Source: Gilliamella sp. WF3-4 (GTDB lineage: Bacteria; Pseudomonadota; Gammaproteobacteria; Enterobacterales; Orbaceae). From it: a DNA stretch of 64,000 nt. The translations under genes were made by a program, and so were the position numbers. The stretch lies in assembly GCF_001690275.1 (NCBI RefSeq), contig NZ_LZGW01000017.1:1-64000 (forward strand), given 5' to 3'. The notes under the pieces are model-generated. The model was given only the letters and a program-made list of their open reading frames with translations. It was not told the DNA's origin and ran no database searches. Each line of letters opens with the position of its first letter. Positions within the stretch are counted from its first letter, which is position 1. Below are positions 47,151 through 58,089 of the stretch, one piece after another.

Positions 47151-47813
47151 TTAAGACAAATGATCTACATTATTGAAGAATTTTACCGTAAATGCTCCTT
47201 CAGGATGCTCATGGCTTTGTTTATAATTAACCAAGCTAATGCTAGTATTTAGCATTCGAGGAAAATAATTTTCATCACGATGTAAACGCCAATCGCCACC
47301 ATTTAACACACAAAGTAAAATTCGTAATACTGTCCCATGTGACACAACCAAAATATTACCCGTATCTTGAGTCGCGCTTTGAACAATGGTGTTTAATCCT
47401 TGCTTCATACGCGTTAGTATATCAAGATAATTTTCACCTTGATTAACTGAAGCGTCGAAATTAGCTGGATCAGTTAAATAAGTCGTAAATTCAGGAAACG
47501 TCTTTTTCAACAGAGGGACATGTTTACCTTCCCAAATGCCAAAATCCATTTCACGCAGATCGGCAAGCTCAAAAGTGGGAATAGTAAGATTATTTTCTTT
47601 AACAATATAATCGCGTGTTTCCATCGCACGTTGTTGTGTGCTTGAGTACGCTTGCATAAAAGGAATATCTTTTAAATATTGTCCTGTTATTTTAGCACCC
47701 AAAATGCCTTGTTCGGTTAACGGTGAATTTTGAGATCCTTGCATCTGATCTTTAATGTTCCATTCCGTTTGGCCATGTCTAATTAAGTATAAATTAATAT
47801 CTTTCATTCGCAC
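47151..47813 (-). CDS. Histidine phosphatase family protein (GpmB/CobC-like)
   Basis: 220 residues with the phosphohistidine motif LIRHGQTEWN, the second arginine/glutamate region ADLREMDFGIWEGKH and the C-terminal VVSHGTVLRILLC. Members dephosphorylate small metabolites; the exact substrate is unknown. The GTG start at 47813 is favoured because AAGG lies six bases before it; an ATG two codons later is possible. It follows rluC by 17 bases on the same strand, so the two are cotranscribed. Confidence 0.85.
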   Translation of the reverse strand: MRMKDINLYLIRHGQTEWNIKDQMQGSQNSPLTEQGILGAKITGQYLKDIPFMQAYSSTQQRAMETRDYIVKENNLTIPTFELADLREMDFGIWEGKHVPLLKKTFPEFTTYLTDPANFDASVNQGENYLDILTRMKQGLNTIVQSATQDTGNILVVSHGTVLRILLCVLNGGDWRLHRDENYFPRMLNTSISLVNYKQSHEHPEGAFTVKFFNNVDHLS

Positions 47814-47830
47814 TTACTACCTTGTTTATT

Positions 47831-48814
47831 TTAAGAATCGGTTCGCTTATATTTATCTTTTCTAAGATAGGCTAAACAAGCCTGTAAAGTATCATCCATT
47901 GGTGCATTTAATAGCATTTCTTGTAAGCTTTTAGGATGAATAAATTTAACACTTGCTGCATGTAAAAATAATCGATTAAGCTTTGTTCCTGCTAACAATG
48001 CATCAAATTGTCTATCGCCATAGCGGTCATCAAAAGCAATTGGATGGTTAGCATATTGTGTATGAATGCGGATTTGATGTGTTCGCCCAGTAACGGGGCT
48101 TGCTTTTATTAAAGTTGCAAAATCAAACCGCTCTTCAACTTTAAAACGTGTTTCTGATGGCTTACCGTCTTTATCGACTTTCACGACTCGCTCGCCGCTT
48201 TTTAACACATTTTTGAGCAATGGCGCTTGTATGACTTTGCAGTCAGAAGACCAATTACCTTTAACCAAAGCTAAATAGTTTTTCTGCATTTGTTTAAGGC
48301 GTAATTGTTCGTGTAAGGATTTTAATGCGGAGCGTTTTTTAGCAATTAATAGCACCCCTGAAGTTTCGCGATCAATGCGATGCACTAGTTCTAAAAACTT
48401 TGCTTCAGGTCTTAAAGCTCGTAATGCTTCAATTACCCCAAAACTTAAACCACTGCCACCATGTACGGCAATACCGGATGGTTTGTTAATCGCCAATAAG
48501 ACATCATCTTCATAGATAATCGCTTTTTCTAAATCGGCGACTTTATTTAGCTTGGTTGAAATTTCTGGCATGGCTTTTTCTGTCATTCGAACCGGTGGGA
48601 TACGAATTTCATCGCCAATATTTAATTTATATTCAGGTTTGATCCGTTTTTTATTAACACGCACTTCACCTTTTCTTAAAATGCGATAAATCATACTTTT
48701 TGGCACACCTTTTAAATAGGTGATTAAAAAATTATCAATACGCTGTGTCGCATTTTCTTCTGAAATAGTAACAAATGAGACTTGTAATTTTGTTTGTGGA
48801 ACTGTTGAGTCCAT
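47831..48814 (-). CDS. rluC: 23S rRNA pseudouridine synthase RluC
   Basis: Makes pseudouridines 955, 2504 and 2580 of 23S rRNA. 327 residues: an N-terminal S4 RNA-binding domain (RIDNFLITYLKGVPKSMIYR, ILRKGEVRVNKKR) then the RluA-type catalytic domain with the aspartate in LVHRIDRETSGVLLIAKK and the late RTHQIRIHTQYANHPI. The S4 domain and sequence favour RluC over RluA, and a separate RluA follows at 49.6 kb. The start is ATG at 48814. Confidence 0.92.
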   Translation of the reverse strand: MDSTVPQTKLQVSFVTISEENATQRIDNFLITYLKGVPKSMIYRILRKGEVRVNKKRIKPEYKLNIGDEIRIPPVRMTEKAMPEISTKLNKVADLEKAIIYEDDVLLAINKPSGIAVHGGSGLSFGVIEALRALRPEAKFLELVHRIDRETSGVLLIAKKRSALKSLHEQLRLKQMQKNYLALVKGNWSSDCKVIQAPLLKNVLKSGERVVKVDKDGKPSETRFKVEERFDFATLIKASPVTGRTHQIRIHTQYANHPIAFDDRYGDRQFDALLAGTKLNRLFLHAASVKFIHPKSLQEMLLNAPMDDTLQACLAYLRKDKYKRTDS

Positions 48815-48961
48815 AGAAAATGATTAATCCGCTATCAATAAATAAAGTCGTTTACATTATAAAAAAATAAACTACACTATCGTAATTAAAAAATAAGATA
48901 GATTATATTCAGTATAATTAAAGAAGAAAGATTATAACGGAATATGGAGGAATAAAATAGT

Positions 48962-49495
48962 ATGTTATCACTGCTTAATCAATACTCAAAAGGTAGATTT
49001 GCTTGGTTCTTATTGTTCTTTTCCACGCTTGCTTTTGAAATAACCGCACTTTATTTTCAACATAGCTTAGGGCTTGCACCTTGTACACTCTGTATTTACC
49101 AACGTTGTGCTATTTTGGGCATTATGCTAGCTAGCATTGTTGGGCTCATTGCTCCTCGTAACATTATTGTTCGATTAATCGGTATTTTAATTTGGATGGT
49201 TAGCGCCTATAAAGGCTTTTTGCTAGCAACATTTCATGCCCATTTACAATTTGAACCTAATTTAAGTGATACTTGTTCAATTAACGCTCAATTCCCTTCG
49301 TGGTTTCCCTTAGACTCGTTGTTTCCTAGCATGTTTAAAGCTTATGGCTCTTGTGCCGATAAAATTTGGACATTTTTAACTATTGAAATGTCACAATGGA
49401 TGATTATTATTTTTGCTTGTTACCTGATTTTTGGTTTAGCTGTATTAATTTCACAGATATTTCCATCGCCAAAAGGTTCAATTTGGAATAAGTAA
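48962..49495 (+). CDS. dsbB: Disulfide bond formation protein DsbB
   Basis: The inner-membrane quinone reductase that reoxidises DsbA. 177 residues with four membrane spans. The redox pair is CTLC in LGLAPCTLCIYQRCA; the second periplasmic pair is in SDTCSINAQFPSW and YGSCADKIW. It is divergent from rluC across 147 bases. AGGAGGAATAAAATAGT precedes the ATG. Confidence 0.95.
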   Translation: MLSLLNQYSKGRFAWFLLFFSTLAFEITALYFQHSLGLAPCTLCIYQRCAILGIMLASIVGLIAPRNIIVRLIGILIWMVSAYKGFLLATFHAHLQFEPNLSDTCSINAQFPSWFPLDSLFPSMFKAYGSCADKIWTFLTIEMSQWMIIIFACYLIFGLAVLISQIFPSPKGSIWNK

Positions 49496-49574
49496 CTTTA
49501 TTTATAAAACTGGCACTTTTTGTTGAGTTTGTTAGAATGTGTGGCAATTTTATTTTACGAATTGTCACATATAA

Positions 49575-50231
49575 ATGCTTTTAGAATATCACCCGCCTAT
49601 CGAACCTTGGCTGTCCATTTTATATCAAGATGACCATATCGTGGTTGTCAATAAACAACCCGGTATTTTGTCAGTTTCAGGCAATAAACCACAATTTATT
49701 GATAGCATTATTCATCGTTTACAACAAAAATATAGCTATGTCGAATCCGTTCACCGGCTTGATATGGCAACCAGCGGTATCATGGTTGCTGCACTGTCAA
49801 AATTAGCTGATCGCGAAATAAAAAAACAGTTTCGAGAACGTATCCCTAAAAAAATTTATATCGCGGTCGTACATGGACATCTTGAGCAAGATGTTGGTCG
49901 TGTTGAGTTACCATTAATTTGTGATTGGCCTAATCGTCCAAGGCAAATGGTTGATTTAGAAAATGGCAAACCTGCGTTAACTGAATATCAAGTGATAGCC
50001 AGAAATCCAGACAACACAACTCGCATAAAATTATTCCCATTTACAGGCAGATCGCACCAATTACGTGTTCACATGCAAGCCATCGGCCATCCCATTTTAG
50101 GTGATAAATTCTATGCTCATCCTGATGCTTTTGCGATGTCAAAAAGGCTACTATTACATGCTCAATTATTGACGATTAATCACCCTAAAACAGGTGAAAG
50201 TATGACATTTAGTTGCGAACCTGATTTTTAA
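49575..50231 (+). CDS. rluA: tRNA/23S rRNA pseudouridine synthase RluA
   Basis: Dual-specificity enzyme for U746 of 23S rRNA and U32 of certain tRNAs. 218 residues without an S4 domain. Catalytic aspartate in SVHRLDMATSGIMVAA, with KIYIAVVHGHL and RSHQLRVHMQAIGHPILGD. It lies 79 bases after dsbB and 83 before rdgB on the same strand. No good ribosome site precedes the ATG. Confidence 0.93.
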   Translation: MLLEYHPPIEPWLSILYQDDHIVVVNKQPGILSVSGNKPQFIDSIIHRLQQKYSYVESVHRLDMATSGIMVAALSKLADREIKKQFRERIPKKIYIAVVHGHLEQDVGRVELPLICDWPNRPRQMVDLENGKPALTEYQVIARNPDNTTRIKLFPFTGRSHQLRVHMQAIGHPILGDKFYAHPDAFAMSKRLLLHAQLLTINHPKTGESMTFSCEPDF

Positions 50232-50314
50232 AAATTCAACATAAAATTAGCCAGCGTGGGCTGCAACTAGCTTAAGTCAATAATGAATAAACAAGTAATA
50301 TAAAGGAAGTCAAA

Positions 50315-50911
50315 ATGCAAAAAATTGTGTTAGCAACTAATAATCAAGGCAAGGTCAATGAATTGCAACGGTTACTCGCTGATGCCGGTTTTGATATTGT
50401 TGCACAAAGCCAATTTAATGTACCTGATGCTAACGAAACAGGTTTAACATTTATTGAAAATGCTATTTTAAAAGCACGGCATACCGCTAAATTAACAGGA
50501 CTGCCGGCCATTGCTGATGACTCTGGCTTATCGGTAGATGCTCTTGGCGGTCAACCAGGAATTTATTCTGCGCGTTATGCTGGTGAACACGGTAATGATC
50601 AAAGCAATAATCAAAAATTATTGGATGCATTAAACAATGTTCCCAAAGAAAAACGTACGGCCTACTTTTATTGTGCACTGGTGTTTATGCGCCACGAAAA
50701 TGATCCAACACCAATTATCTGCTTAGGAAAATGGCATGGTTTAATCTTAACTGAAGCACAAGGCGACGGTGGATTTGGTTACGATCCGCTTTTTTATGTG
50801 CCTGAATTGGGTTGTACAGCGGCACAACTAACCAAAGAACAGAAAAGCCAAATATCGCACCGAGGTCAAGCACTAAAACAATTGATTAGTAAAATTAAAA
50901 CTGAATATTAA
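50315..50911 (+). CDS. rdgB: XTP/dITP diphosphatase RdgB
   Basis: House-cleaning pyrophosphatase removing non-canonical purine nucleotides. 198 residues with the family signatures [53 protein letters not shown] and [22 protein letters not shown] precedes the ATG. Confidence 0.96.
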   Translation: MQKIVLATNNQGKVNELQRLLADAGFDIVAQSQFNVPDANETGLTFIENAILKARHTAKLTGLPAIADDSGLSVDALGGQPGIYSARYAGEHGNDQSNNQKLLDALNNVPKEKRTAYFYCALVFMRHENDPTPIICLGKWHGLILTEAQGDGGFGYDPLFYVPELGCTAAQLTKEQKSQISHRGQALKQLISKIKTEY

Positions 50912-50999
50912 TTATTCACTATATTATGTATACTCGAAATTGCATATTAATAAGTAAACAGTATATACTTAATGCATCAATGATATCGGAGTTAATATT

Positions 51000-51851
51000 G
51001 TGATTTTACTGATAGTAAGTGGTCGCTCTGGTTCTGGCAAATCCGTTGCCTTGCGAGCGCTTGAAGATATGGGATTTTATTGTGTTGATAATATCCCCGT
51101 TGTTTTATTACCTCAATTAGCCAATTCACTAAAAGACAATAATACCCCTGTTGCTGTTAGCATTGATATCCGAAATTTACCTGAACAATTTGATTTTAAT
51201 AGTGATATCTTTCAACGCTTACCCGCATCAGTTACACCCGAAATTATTTTTTTTGATTGTAGCCCAAATACCTTAATTCGGCGCTATAGCGAAACTCGAC
51301 GTACGCACCCATTAACTAATCAACAATATTCTCTTGAAGAAGCCATCGATTTAGAAGAAAAATATCTAGAGCCGTTAAAATCGCATGCAAGCCTAGTTAT
51401 TAATACCGATAATCTTTCGGTTCATGAACTATCTGATATATTAAGATCGCGTATTTTAGGTAAAAAAGAACGAGAATTAACGATCATTTTTGAATCATTT
51501 GGCTTCAAACATGGTTTACCTGTTGATGCGGATTTTGTGTTTGATGTTAGGTTTTTACCTAACCCTCATTGGGAAGTTAGTTTGCGTCCACTAACAGGAT
51601 TAGACAAACCTGTTAAAGACTATTTATTAAGGTATGAAGAAGTCTCAAATTTCATCTCTCAAACTGCTAATTACTTAAATCAATGGCTACCGCTGTTAGA
51701 AAAAAATAACCGCAGTTATCTAACCATTGCTATTGGCTGTACAGGAGGGCAACACCGTTCGGTCTTTATTGTTGAACAATTAGCTGAATTTTTTAAGGCA
51801 CAAAATAAACAAGTACAAATTCGCCATCGAACGTTAGAAAAGAAACCGTGA
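51000..51851 (+). CDS. rapZ: RNase adapter protein RapZ
   Basis: Binds sRNA GlmZ and RNase E to control glucosamine-6-phosphate synthase; has nucleotide-binding activity. 283 residues from a GTG start at 51000 (GGAG eight bases upstream). Walker A GRSGSGKS at residues 8-15, and the C-terminal RNA-binding domain with [20 protein letters not shown] and [18 protein letters not shown]. In E. coli it is in the rpoN-ptsN-rapZ-npr group; here it is alone. Its stop abuts the stop of the convergent deacetylase gene without a gap. Confidence 0.95.
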   Translation: MILLIVSGRSGSGKSVALRALEDMGFYCVDNIPVVLLPQLANSLKDNNTPVAVSIDIRNLPEQFDFNSDIFQRLPASVTPEIIFFDCSPNTLIRRYSETRRTHPLTNQQYSLEEAIDLEEKYLEPLKSHASLVINTDNLSVHELSDILRSRILGKKERELTIIFESFGFKHGLPVDADFVFDVRFLPNPHWEVSLRPLTGLDKPVKDYLLRYEEVSNFISQTANYLNQWLPLLEKNNRSYLTIAIGCTGGQHRSVFIVEQLAEFFKAQNKQVQIRHRTLEKKP

Positions 51852-52715
51852 TTATTCATTCTCGGTAGCATGGGTTGATAATTCTTCAAATCGTTCTTTG
51901 CATTTATCAATAATATTCTGGCATTTATCCGCAATATTTTTCAATATTCTTTGGTATTTAGCTGGATAATGCGTTGCATTAGGCGATGATGTAACTAATT
52001 TACCAACTTTAACTAATTCAATATCCGCAGGTAACTTAGCAAGTTTTGCTTTTAATACATTAATCGTTTGTGGATGTGGGTGCCCAATAACAATAGCAAC
52101 GCCTTTTTTACGCGCTAATTTGACGGCTAAATCAAATTGCCGGCTAATTGCTCGCTCAGTTTGTTCATCATCTAAAAATACATCACGCGCTAGCACTGGA
52201 ACATCATAATAACTAGCAGCCTTTTTTATTTGTGTTCGGCCAATTGTTTTGCTATCTAAAAAAAACATTGGATGCGCGCTTAATGCCTTCATCACATTAG
52301 TCATTCCGTTAAGATCTGCTGTCATCAAACTGCCCATATGGTTATTAAAACCAATAGCATGTGGCACACGCTCAATTGCATTATTTACAATCCGACTTAT
52401 TTGCGTTTCGTCCATTGATGGAAATAAAGTGTCTTTTTCTAGTCGCTGTTTGCTAAGTGGTGCCATAGGTAAATGAATTATTACATCATTACCATGTTGG
52501 TGAGCAATATTAGCTATACGCGCAGCATTTGGTGAGTTAGGTAACACAGCAACAGTGATATTAGGCGAAAGCCTAATAACTTGCTCTTCATTATGCTGAC
52601 GATAACCAAAATCATCAATAACAAGCGCAAGCTTAGCCGCCCAAACAGAGTGTGTATTTAGCGCAAAGACAATCATAATAAAAATAGTTATAAAACAACG
52701 CACTATTTTAACCAT
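51852..52715 (-). CDS. Divergent polysaccharide deacetylase family protein (YibQ-like)
   Basis: 287 residues. A signal peptide (cleavage near SVWAAKL, residue 27) is followed by a DUF610/NodB-like barrel with LALVIDDFGY, NDVIIHLPMAP, GFNNHMGSLMTAD, DSKTIGRT and GVAIVIGHPHPQT. It is presumed to act in the periplasm on cell-wall material, activity unproven. The start overlaps envC by 13 bases, the usual envC-yibQ coupling. A charged C-terminal tail of about 40 residues (ending ATENE) is not part of the core fold. Confidence 0.88.
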   Translation of the reverse strand: MVKIVRCFITIFIMIVFALNTHSVWAAKLALVIDDFGYRQHNEEQVIRLSPNITVAVLPNSPNAARIANIAHQHGNDVIIHLPMAPLSKQRLEKDTLFPSMDETQISRIVNNAIERVPHAIGFNNHMGSLMTADLNGMTNVMKALSAHPMFFLDSKTIGRTQIKKAASYYDVPVLARDVFLDDEQTERAISRQFDLAVKLARKKGVAIVIGHPHPQTINVLKAKLAKLPADIELVKVGKLVTSSPNATHYPAKYQRILKNIADKCQNIIDKCKERFEELSTHATENE

Positions 52716-53911
52716 CCGCTTGGATCAAGCGCCTTACCATCACGGCGAATTTCAAAATATAACGCTGGGGTGCGTTGACCGCCACTGGATCCTACTAGCG
52801 CTATAGCTTGCCCATGGAGGATCCTATCGCCTACCTCAACTAACATGCGTTGATTATAACCATATAAACTCATATCACCTTTACCATGCTCAAGTGCTAC
52901 AACAAAACCATAACCTTGTAGCCAACTGGCTAAAATAACTCGACCATCAGCAATGGCTTTAACTTGAGTACCATCTTTAGCATTAATTACCATTCCTTTC
53001 CAATACAATTCCCCTTGTAGCCGCTCACCAAACCTGTGTGCAACACTACCACTAACTGGCCAATTAAATTGGTGTTGAGGTTTTCCTATACCACTCACAC
53101 GTGCCATTAAAGCTTGCTCGTCAGGATTAGGGATGTAACTTTTATTTTTTTGTTTTTCTTCAATATTTTTTGCTTGTTTTATTTCTTCTTCTGCTATGCG
53201 CTTGCTTTCTTGCTTTGCTTGGGCAATTTTAGCTTGTAACTTAGCTTCATTATTACGTAAATCCATTAATTTTTGTTGATTAACTTGCATCGCTGAATCA
53301 AGATCGGTTATCGTACTTTGTCGATTTTCTCGATTTTTTTCAAGTTTTGCTTGTTGTTCTTTCTGCTTACTTTGTAATGTTTTATGCGAAGATTGCTTTT
53401 TTTCTAACTGTGCGCGCTTTTCAGTCAATTGAGCTTGCGTATTTTCAAGAGCTTGGATTTGCTGTTGCCTTGCATCATTAATATAAGCATAGTAAGTCAT
53501 TATACGATTATTACGCTCACTTTTCTCGCCGGAAAAAATCAGCTCTAACCCTGTCATATTACCTAGTTTAAAAGCACTCTCAAGTTGTTTGGCTAATACG
53601 CTCCGTTGCTGTTTTTGTTTTATCGTTAATTGCTCAATTTGCTTAACTAAACTATTAATCTCTTGATCAAGCTTTCTCAATGATAAATCATTTTTTTCCA
53701 CAGAAGTTAGCAGTTTAGCTATTTCGGTTTCTTGCTCTTTAAGTGCATTGACAAGCTTTGACCGTTCTTTTTTTTGCTGGGCTAAACGCTTTTCTTGCTC
53801 CTCAATAGAGTGGCGTAAAGATTGCAGTTGCTTATTATCGTCCGCATACAAATAATGAATTTGTAACATTCCAACAATAACAATAATAACAAATTTTTGA
53901 TAAATAGACAT
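52703..53911 (-). CDS. envC: Murein hydrolase activator EnvC
   Basis: A periplasmic activator of the division amidases AmiA/AmiB. 402 residues from ATG 53911: a signal peptide ending near LYADD, then a long coiled coil (about residues 25-270, rich in Gln, Lys and Glu), then a degenerate LytM/M23 domain (residues 285-402) with GSVAHRFGERLQGELYWKGM, IADGRVILASWLQGYG and GQAIALVGSSGGQRTPALYF. Zinc ligands are not complete, as expected for an activator. An upstream TTG extension is unlikely. It is translationally coupled to the YibQ-like gene. Confidence 0.93.
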   Translation of the reverse strand: MSIYQKFVIIVIVGMLQIHYLYADDNKQLQSLRHSIEEQEKRLAQQKKERSKLVNALKEQETEIAKLLTSVEKNDLSLRKLDQEINSLVKQIEQLTIKQKQQRSVLAKQLESAFKLGNMTGLELIFSGEKSERNNRIMTYYAYINDARQQQIQALENTQAQLTEKRAQLEKKQSSHKTLQSKQKEQQAKLEKNRENRQSTITDLDSAMQVNQQKLMDLRNNEAKLQAKIAQAKQESKRIAEEEIKQAKNIEEKQKNKSYIPNPDEQALMARVSGIGKPQHQFNWPVSGSVAHRFGERLQGELYWKGMVINAKDGTQVKAIADGRVILASWLQGYGFVVALEHGKGDMSLYGYNQRMLVEVGDRILHGQAIALVGSSGGQRTPALYFEIRRDGKALDPSGWLK

Positions 53912-54095
53912 GAAATTGTCTTTATGATTTATAACCAAGCAATAAAAATGGTGTCACTATACCGATAAATAGACAAAGATGCAAAATGAAAACAACCTAT
54001 CAAATTATTATCTTTTTTATATAAAGTGTTTATCGGTGATTAATCGTATTATAACCTTAGCTATTTTAAAAATAAGCATAACCGCTTAAAAACGG

Positions 54096-54516
54096 TTCAG
54101 AAAAGTGATTGATTTTATTGAGGTTTTTGTTTTGTTTTTTATGGTAATTAGCTGATTTTACGTTATTTTTTAACTATTTTTTTTGCTATTTTTTTGCTGT
54201 TTTGGCATGTTTTTTTGCAATAGCTTTGTTTTGAGGATTTTACCGTTTGCAAATAAAATTAACGGTTGATGATAACGTTCGAGCAGGAGAGGGCGAAATT
54301 TAGCACGGTTGCGTATGGTTGTAGAATATAGCTTATGGCTATTCAGCTCTGTTGCTGAGTTTTAAGACAATGGACTGAATTGTTTCTGAAAAAACTGCAT
54401 CTTGTTCAGTCGATAACACATTCTAACGCCGAATAAGGCGCAGCGTTAGCCTTTTGGGTAAAAATGTTGATTTTTATAAAAATAAAAACTTTAATAAAAT
54501 CAATTACTTTTCTGAA
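54096..54516. repeat. Non-coding repeat region B bounded by inverted 24-bp repeats
   Basis: TTCAGAAAAGTGATTGATTT then TATT (54096-54119) is inverted at 54493-54516 (AATAAAATCAATTACTTTTC then TGAA). The same 24-mer family bounds region A at 23.8-24.1 kb, there in the opposite in/out orientation. Inside are T-rich runs, a segment weakly similar to region A, and a stem-loop CTAACGC...GCGTTAG at 54423-54449. No credible ORF was found between envC and mltC. Confidence 0.65.
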
Positions 54517-54633
54517 GTGTTTTTAAGATCTAAAATGCCTTGTTTGGGGGCGTTTGGTATTTTTAGCATTAAGCCTCCCTCTTTATTGTTTACGTATAAA
54601 TTGTTTACGTGTAAAGAGGGAATGCTATTGTGT

Positions 54634-55698
54634 TTATCTGTTTTCTAAAATCCTACTGACCTTGATCAGATAGTTGCGTGATTCTTGAGAAACATGAGAA
54701 GTGACTAATTTTTGATAAACTTGTTGTGGTGTCATTGAGTTTATAATACGGATAGCTTTGTTGCGATCTTTATCAAAAGTAGACAATACACTACCAGCAC
54801 CACCGTTATAGGATGTAATCATGGCATATCGCAATGATGTTGGGTTATTAATTCCTGCTAGATATTTGGTTTTTAGCAAGGATAAATAGGCCGTTCCCAT
54901 GTCAACGTTATTACGAGGATCGAGTAAGAATTTTCGGCTTGGCTCTCCTGATTTGCCACGTAATTTAAAAATATCACGGCCAGCGGTGTGTTGTTGTACT
55001 TGCATGAGTCCCAGTGCATCAGTGCGGCTAACCGCATATGGGTTAAATGCTGATTCAACTTCCATAATAGCTAAAATCAAACGTTCATCAATCAAATGGC
55101 GATTAGACGCTTCAGAGACAAGTGGTAAAAATTTTCGTGCTCGTTGATTGATGTGGTTAGGAACCAGTTTAATTTCAACATAAGTAATTTGATGTGAGCC
55201 TGATTTGCGCTGTTTCAAATTATTCGCTAATACATAATCAGCAAAGCTGTTGGCTCTACCACTCCAACGGATAGGTTGGTGCTCTTGATCTAATACCTGA
55301 TTGTATAAAAATGGATCTTGGGATAAATCTCGGCTAATTTTATCACGACGAATAATATCGACGGGCTCTGACATCAGTAATGTTGAAACTATCGCTTCTT
55401 TCAAATTATTTATTGGTGAATCAGACAGCGTTTCGATTGTGATCACTCCCGAAACAAAGTTAATATGAACACGTGTTTGCAGATTATCTTCATATTGAAC
55501 ATAGTCTTTAGGACCTGCAATAAGGACTTCTTTTGGCCCCCAGATTTGTTCAATGTTATTGGCATACTGGCTAATTAGAATATTGAAAGCATTAGTATCT
55601 TTAGCGTAATAATCGTTATTATTCGATTTTTGACTCGGGCAACCAGTTAAAAGGCTTGTGGCAATAAATAACGCAATGATTTTTTTGTTTTTTTTCAT
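54634..55698 (-). CDS. mltC: Membrane-bound lytic murein transglycosylase C
   Basis: An outer-membrane lipoprotein that cleaves peptidoglycan glycan strands to 1,6-anhydroMurNAc ends. About 354 residues from the ATG at 55698, with lipobox SLLTGC. An N-terminal DUF3393-like domain (about 40-185) precedes the SLT domain, which has the catalytic Glu in ILAIMEVESAFNPYAVSRTDALG, LMQVQQHTAG and MITSYNGGAGSVL. It follows yggX closely on the same strand, as in E. coli. Confidence 0.94.
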   Translation of the reverse strand: MKKNKKIIALFIATSLLTGCPSQKSNNNDYYAKDTNAFNILISQYANNIEQIWGPKEVLIAGPKDYVQYEDNLQTRVHINFVSGVITIETLSDSPINNLKEAIVSTLLMSEPVDIIRRDKISRDLSQDPFLYNQVLDQEHQPIRWSGRANSFADYVLANNLKQRKSGSHQITYVEIKLVPNHINQRARKFLPLVSEASNRHLIDERLILAIMEVESAFNPYAVSRTDALGLMQVQQHTAGRDIFKLRGKSGEPSRKFLLDPRNNVDMGTAYLSLLKTKYLAGINNPTSLRYAMITSYNGGAGSVLSTFDKDRNKAIRIINSMTPQQVYQKLVTSHVSQESRNYLIKVSRILENR

Positions 55699-55706
55699 TT
55701 TGTATC

Positions 55707-55976
55707 TCAATTTTGGGGTTTATATCCATCAATCAGAATCTCTCCGCCTTCAAATAGAAACTTAACCATTTCTCCTTCAATTTTTTTGCGGTGCTCAGAA
55801 TTCATCATATTGAGTTTATGTTCGTTAATTAGCATAGTTTGTTTTTTAAGCCATTCTTGCCATGCTTGTTTGGATATTTCATTAAAAATACGTTTGCCAA
55901 GCTCTCCTGGGTATAGTTGGAAATCTAAACCTTCTGCTTCTTTTTTTAAATAATGGCAATAAATAACACGACTCAT
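55707..55976 (-). CDS. yggX: Probable Fe(2+)-trafficking protein YggX
   Basis: 89 residues from ATG 55976, preceded by AAAGAGATAAAA. It matches the YggX family from end to end: [55 protein letters not shown]. It protects iron-sulfur proteins from oxidative damage. In E. coli the order is mutY-yggX-mltC; mutY is not upstream here, where an argD-type gene lies divergently. Confidence 0.95.
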   Translation of the reverse strand: MSRVIYCHYLKKEAEGLDFQLYPGELGKRIFNEISKQAWQEWLKKQTMLINEHKLNMMNSEHRKKIEGEMVKFLFEGGEILIDGYKPQN

Positions 55977-56156
55977 TTTTATCTCTTTTAAGTACAATTA
56001 GCAAACGATGGCTGATTATACCTGAAAATAATTGTAGATAAGAAGAAAATAATTGTAGAAGTTTTAAATTAAAATCGTTATCAAATGAATATTAATATAA
56101 AATAAATGAATAATTATTTACTTTACACCGCGATTAATTCACTTAAAATGACATAA

Positions 56157-57398
<1,242 letters not shown>

Positions 57399-57464
57399 GT
57401 TTTTCTATACAGTAACGGCATTTTAATCAATTAAGTGCCGTTGTGCGCTTAAAGGTATTTTTTT

Positions 57465-58076
57465 ATGACAACAATTCGACCATTAAATTACGCAAAAACT
57501 CATTTTATTTTAAGTGCGCCTGATATTTCTCATTTACCAAGTGATAGTGGTGTTGAGGTGGCATTTGCTGGCAGATCTAATGCGGGTAAATCCAGTGCAC
57601 TTAACACATTAACCAATCAAAAAACGCTAGCCAGAACAAGTAAAACACCGGGAAGAACTCAGTTAATTAATCTTTTTGAGGTTGAAGAAAATTGCCGTTT
57701 AGTTGATTTGCCAGGTTATGGTTATGCACAAGTTCCCGAAGCCATAAAACGTAAATGGCAAAAATCTTTAGGGGAATATCTACAAAAACGTGAAAGTCTG
57801 AAAGGGTTAGTTGTCCTAATGGATATAAGGCATCCGTTAAAAGATTTAGACCAACAGATGATTCAATGGGCGGTTTCAGTTAATATTCCTGTCATGTTAT
57901 TACTTACTAAGGCCGATAAACTTGCTTCTGGAGCACAAAAAAAACAAGTTAACATGGTTAAAGAAGCCATTTTGCCTTTTCAAGGGGATATTATCGTTGC
58001 GCCATTTTCCTCGCCTAAGCGCATGGGATTAGAGCCTTTAAAACAAAAATTAGATGAATGGTTTAGCCAACAGTAA
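57465..58076 (+). CDS. engB: Ribosome-biogenesis GTPase YihA/EngB
   Basis: An essential GTPase for late 50S subunit assembly. 203 residues: G1 [15 protein letters not shown]2 region [16 protein letters not shown]3 [15 protein letters not shown]4 LLTKADKL, and [16 protein letters not shown] for G5. A dozen bases separate it from srkA on the same strand, so they are likely cotranscribed. Confidence 0.95.
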   Translation: MTTIRPLNYAKTHFILSAPDISHLPSDSGVEVAFAGRSNAGKSSALNTLTNQKTLARTSKTPGRTQLINLFEVEENCRLVDLPGYGYAQVPEAIKRKWQKSLGEYLQKRESLKGLVVLMDIRHPLKDLDQQMIQWAVSVNIPVMLLLTKADKLASGAQKKQVNMVKEAILPFQGDIIVAPFSSPKRMGLEPLKQKLDEWFSQQ

Positions 58077-58089
58077 AGGTAACAGTTTA

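Noticed and set aside
54423..54449. CTAACGC...GCGTTAG stem-loop resembling an integron attC core
   Set aside because: Arms look attC-like, but the element is only about 27 bases long, lacks the paired inner boxes, and no integrase or cassette ORF is nearby. A chance or repeat-associated hairpin is more likely.
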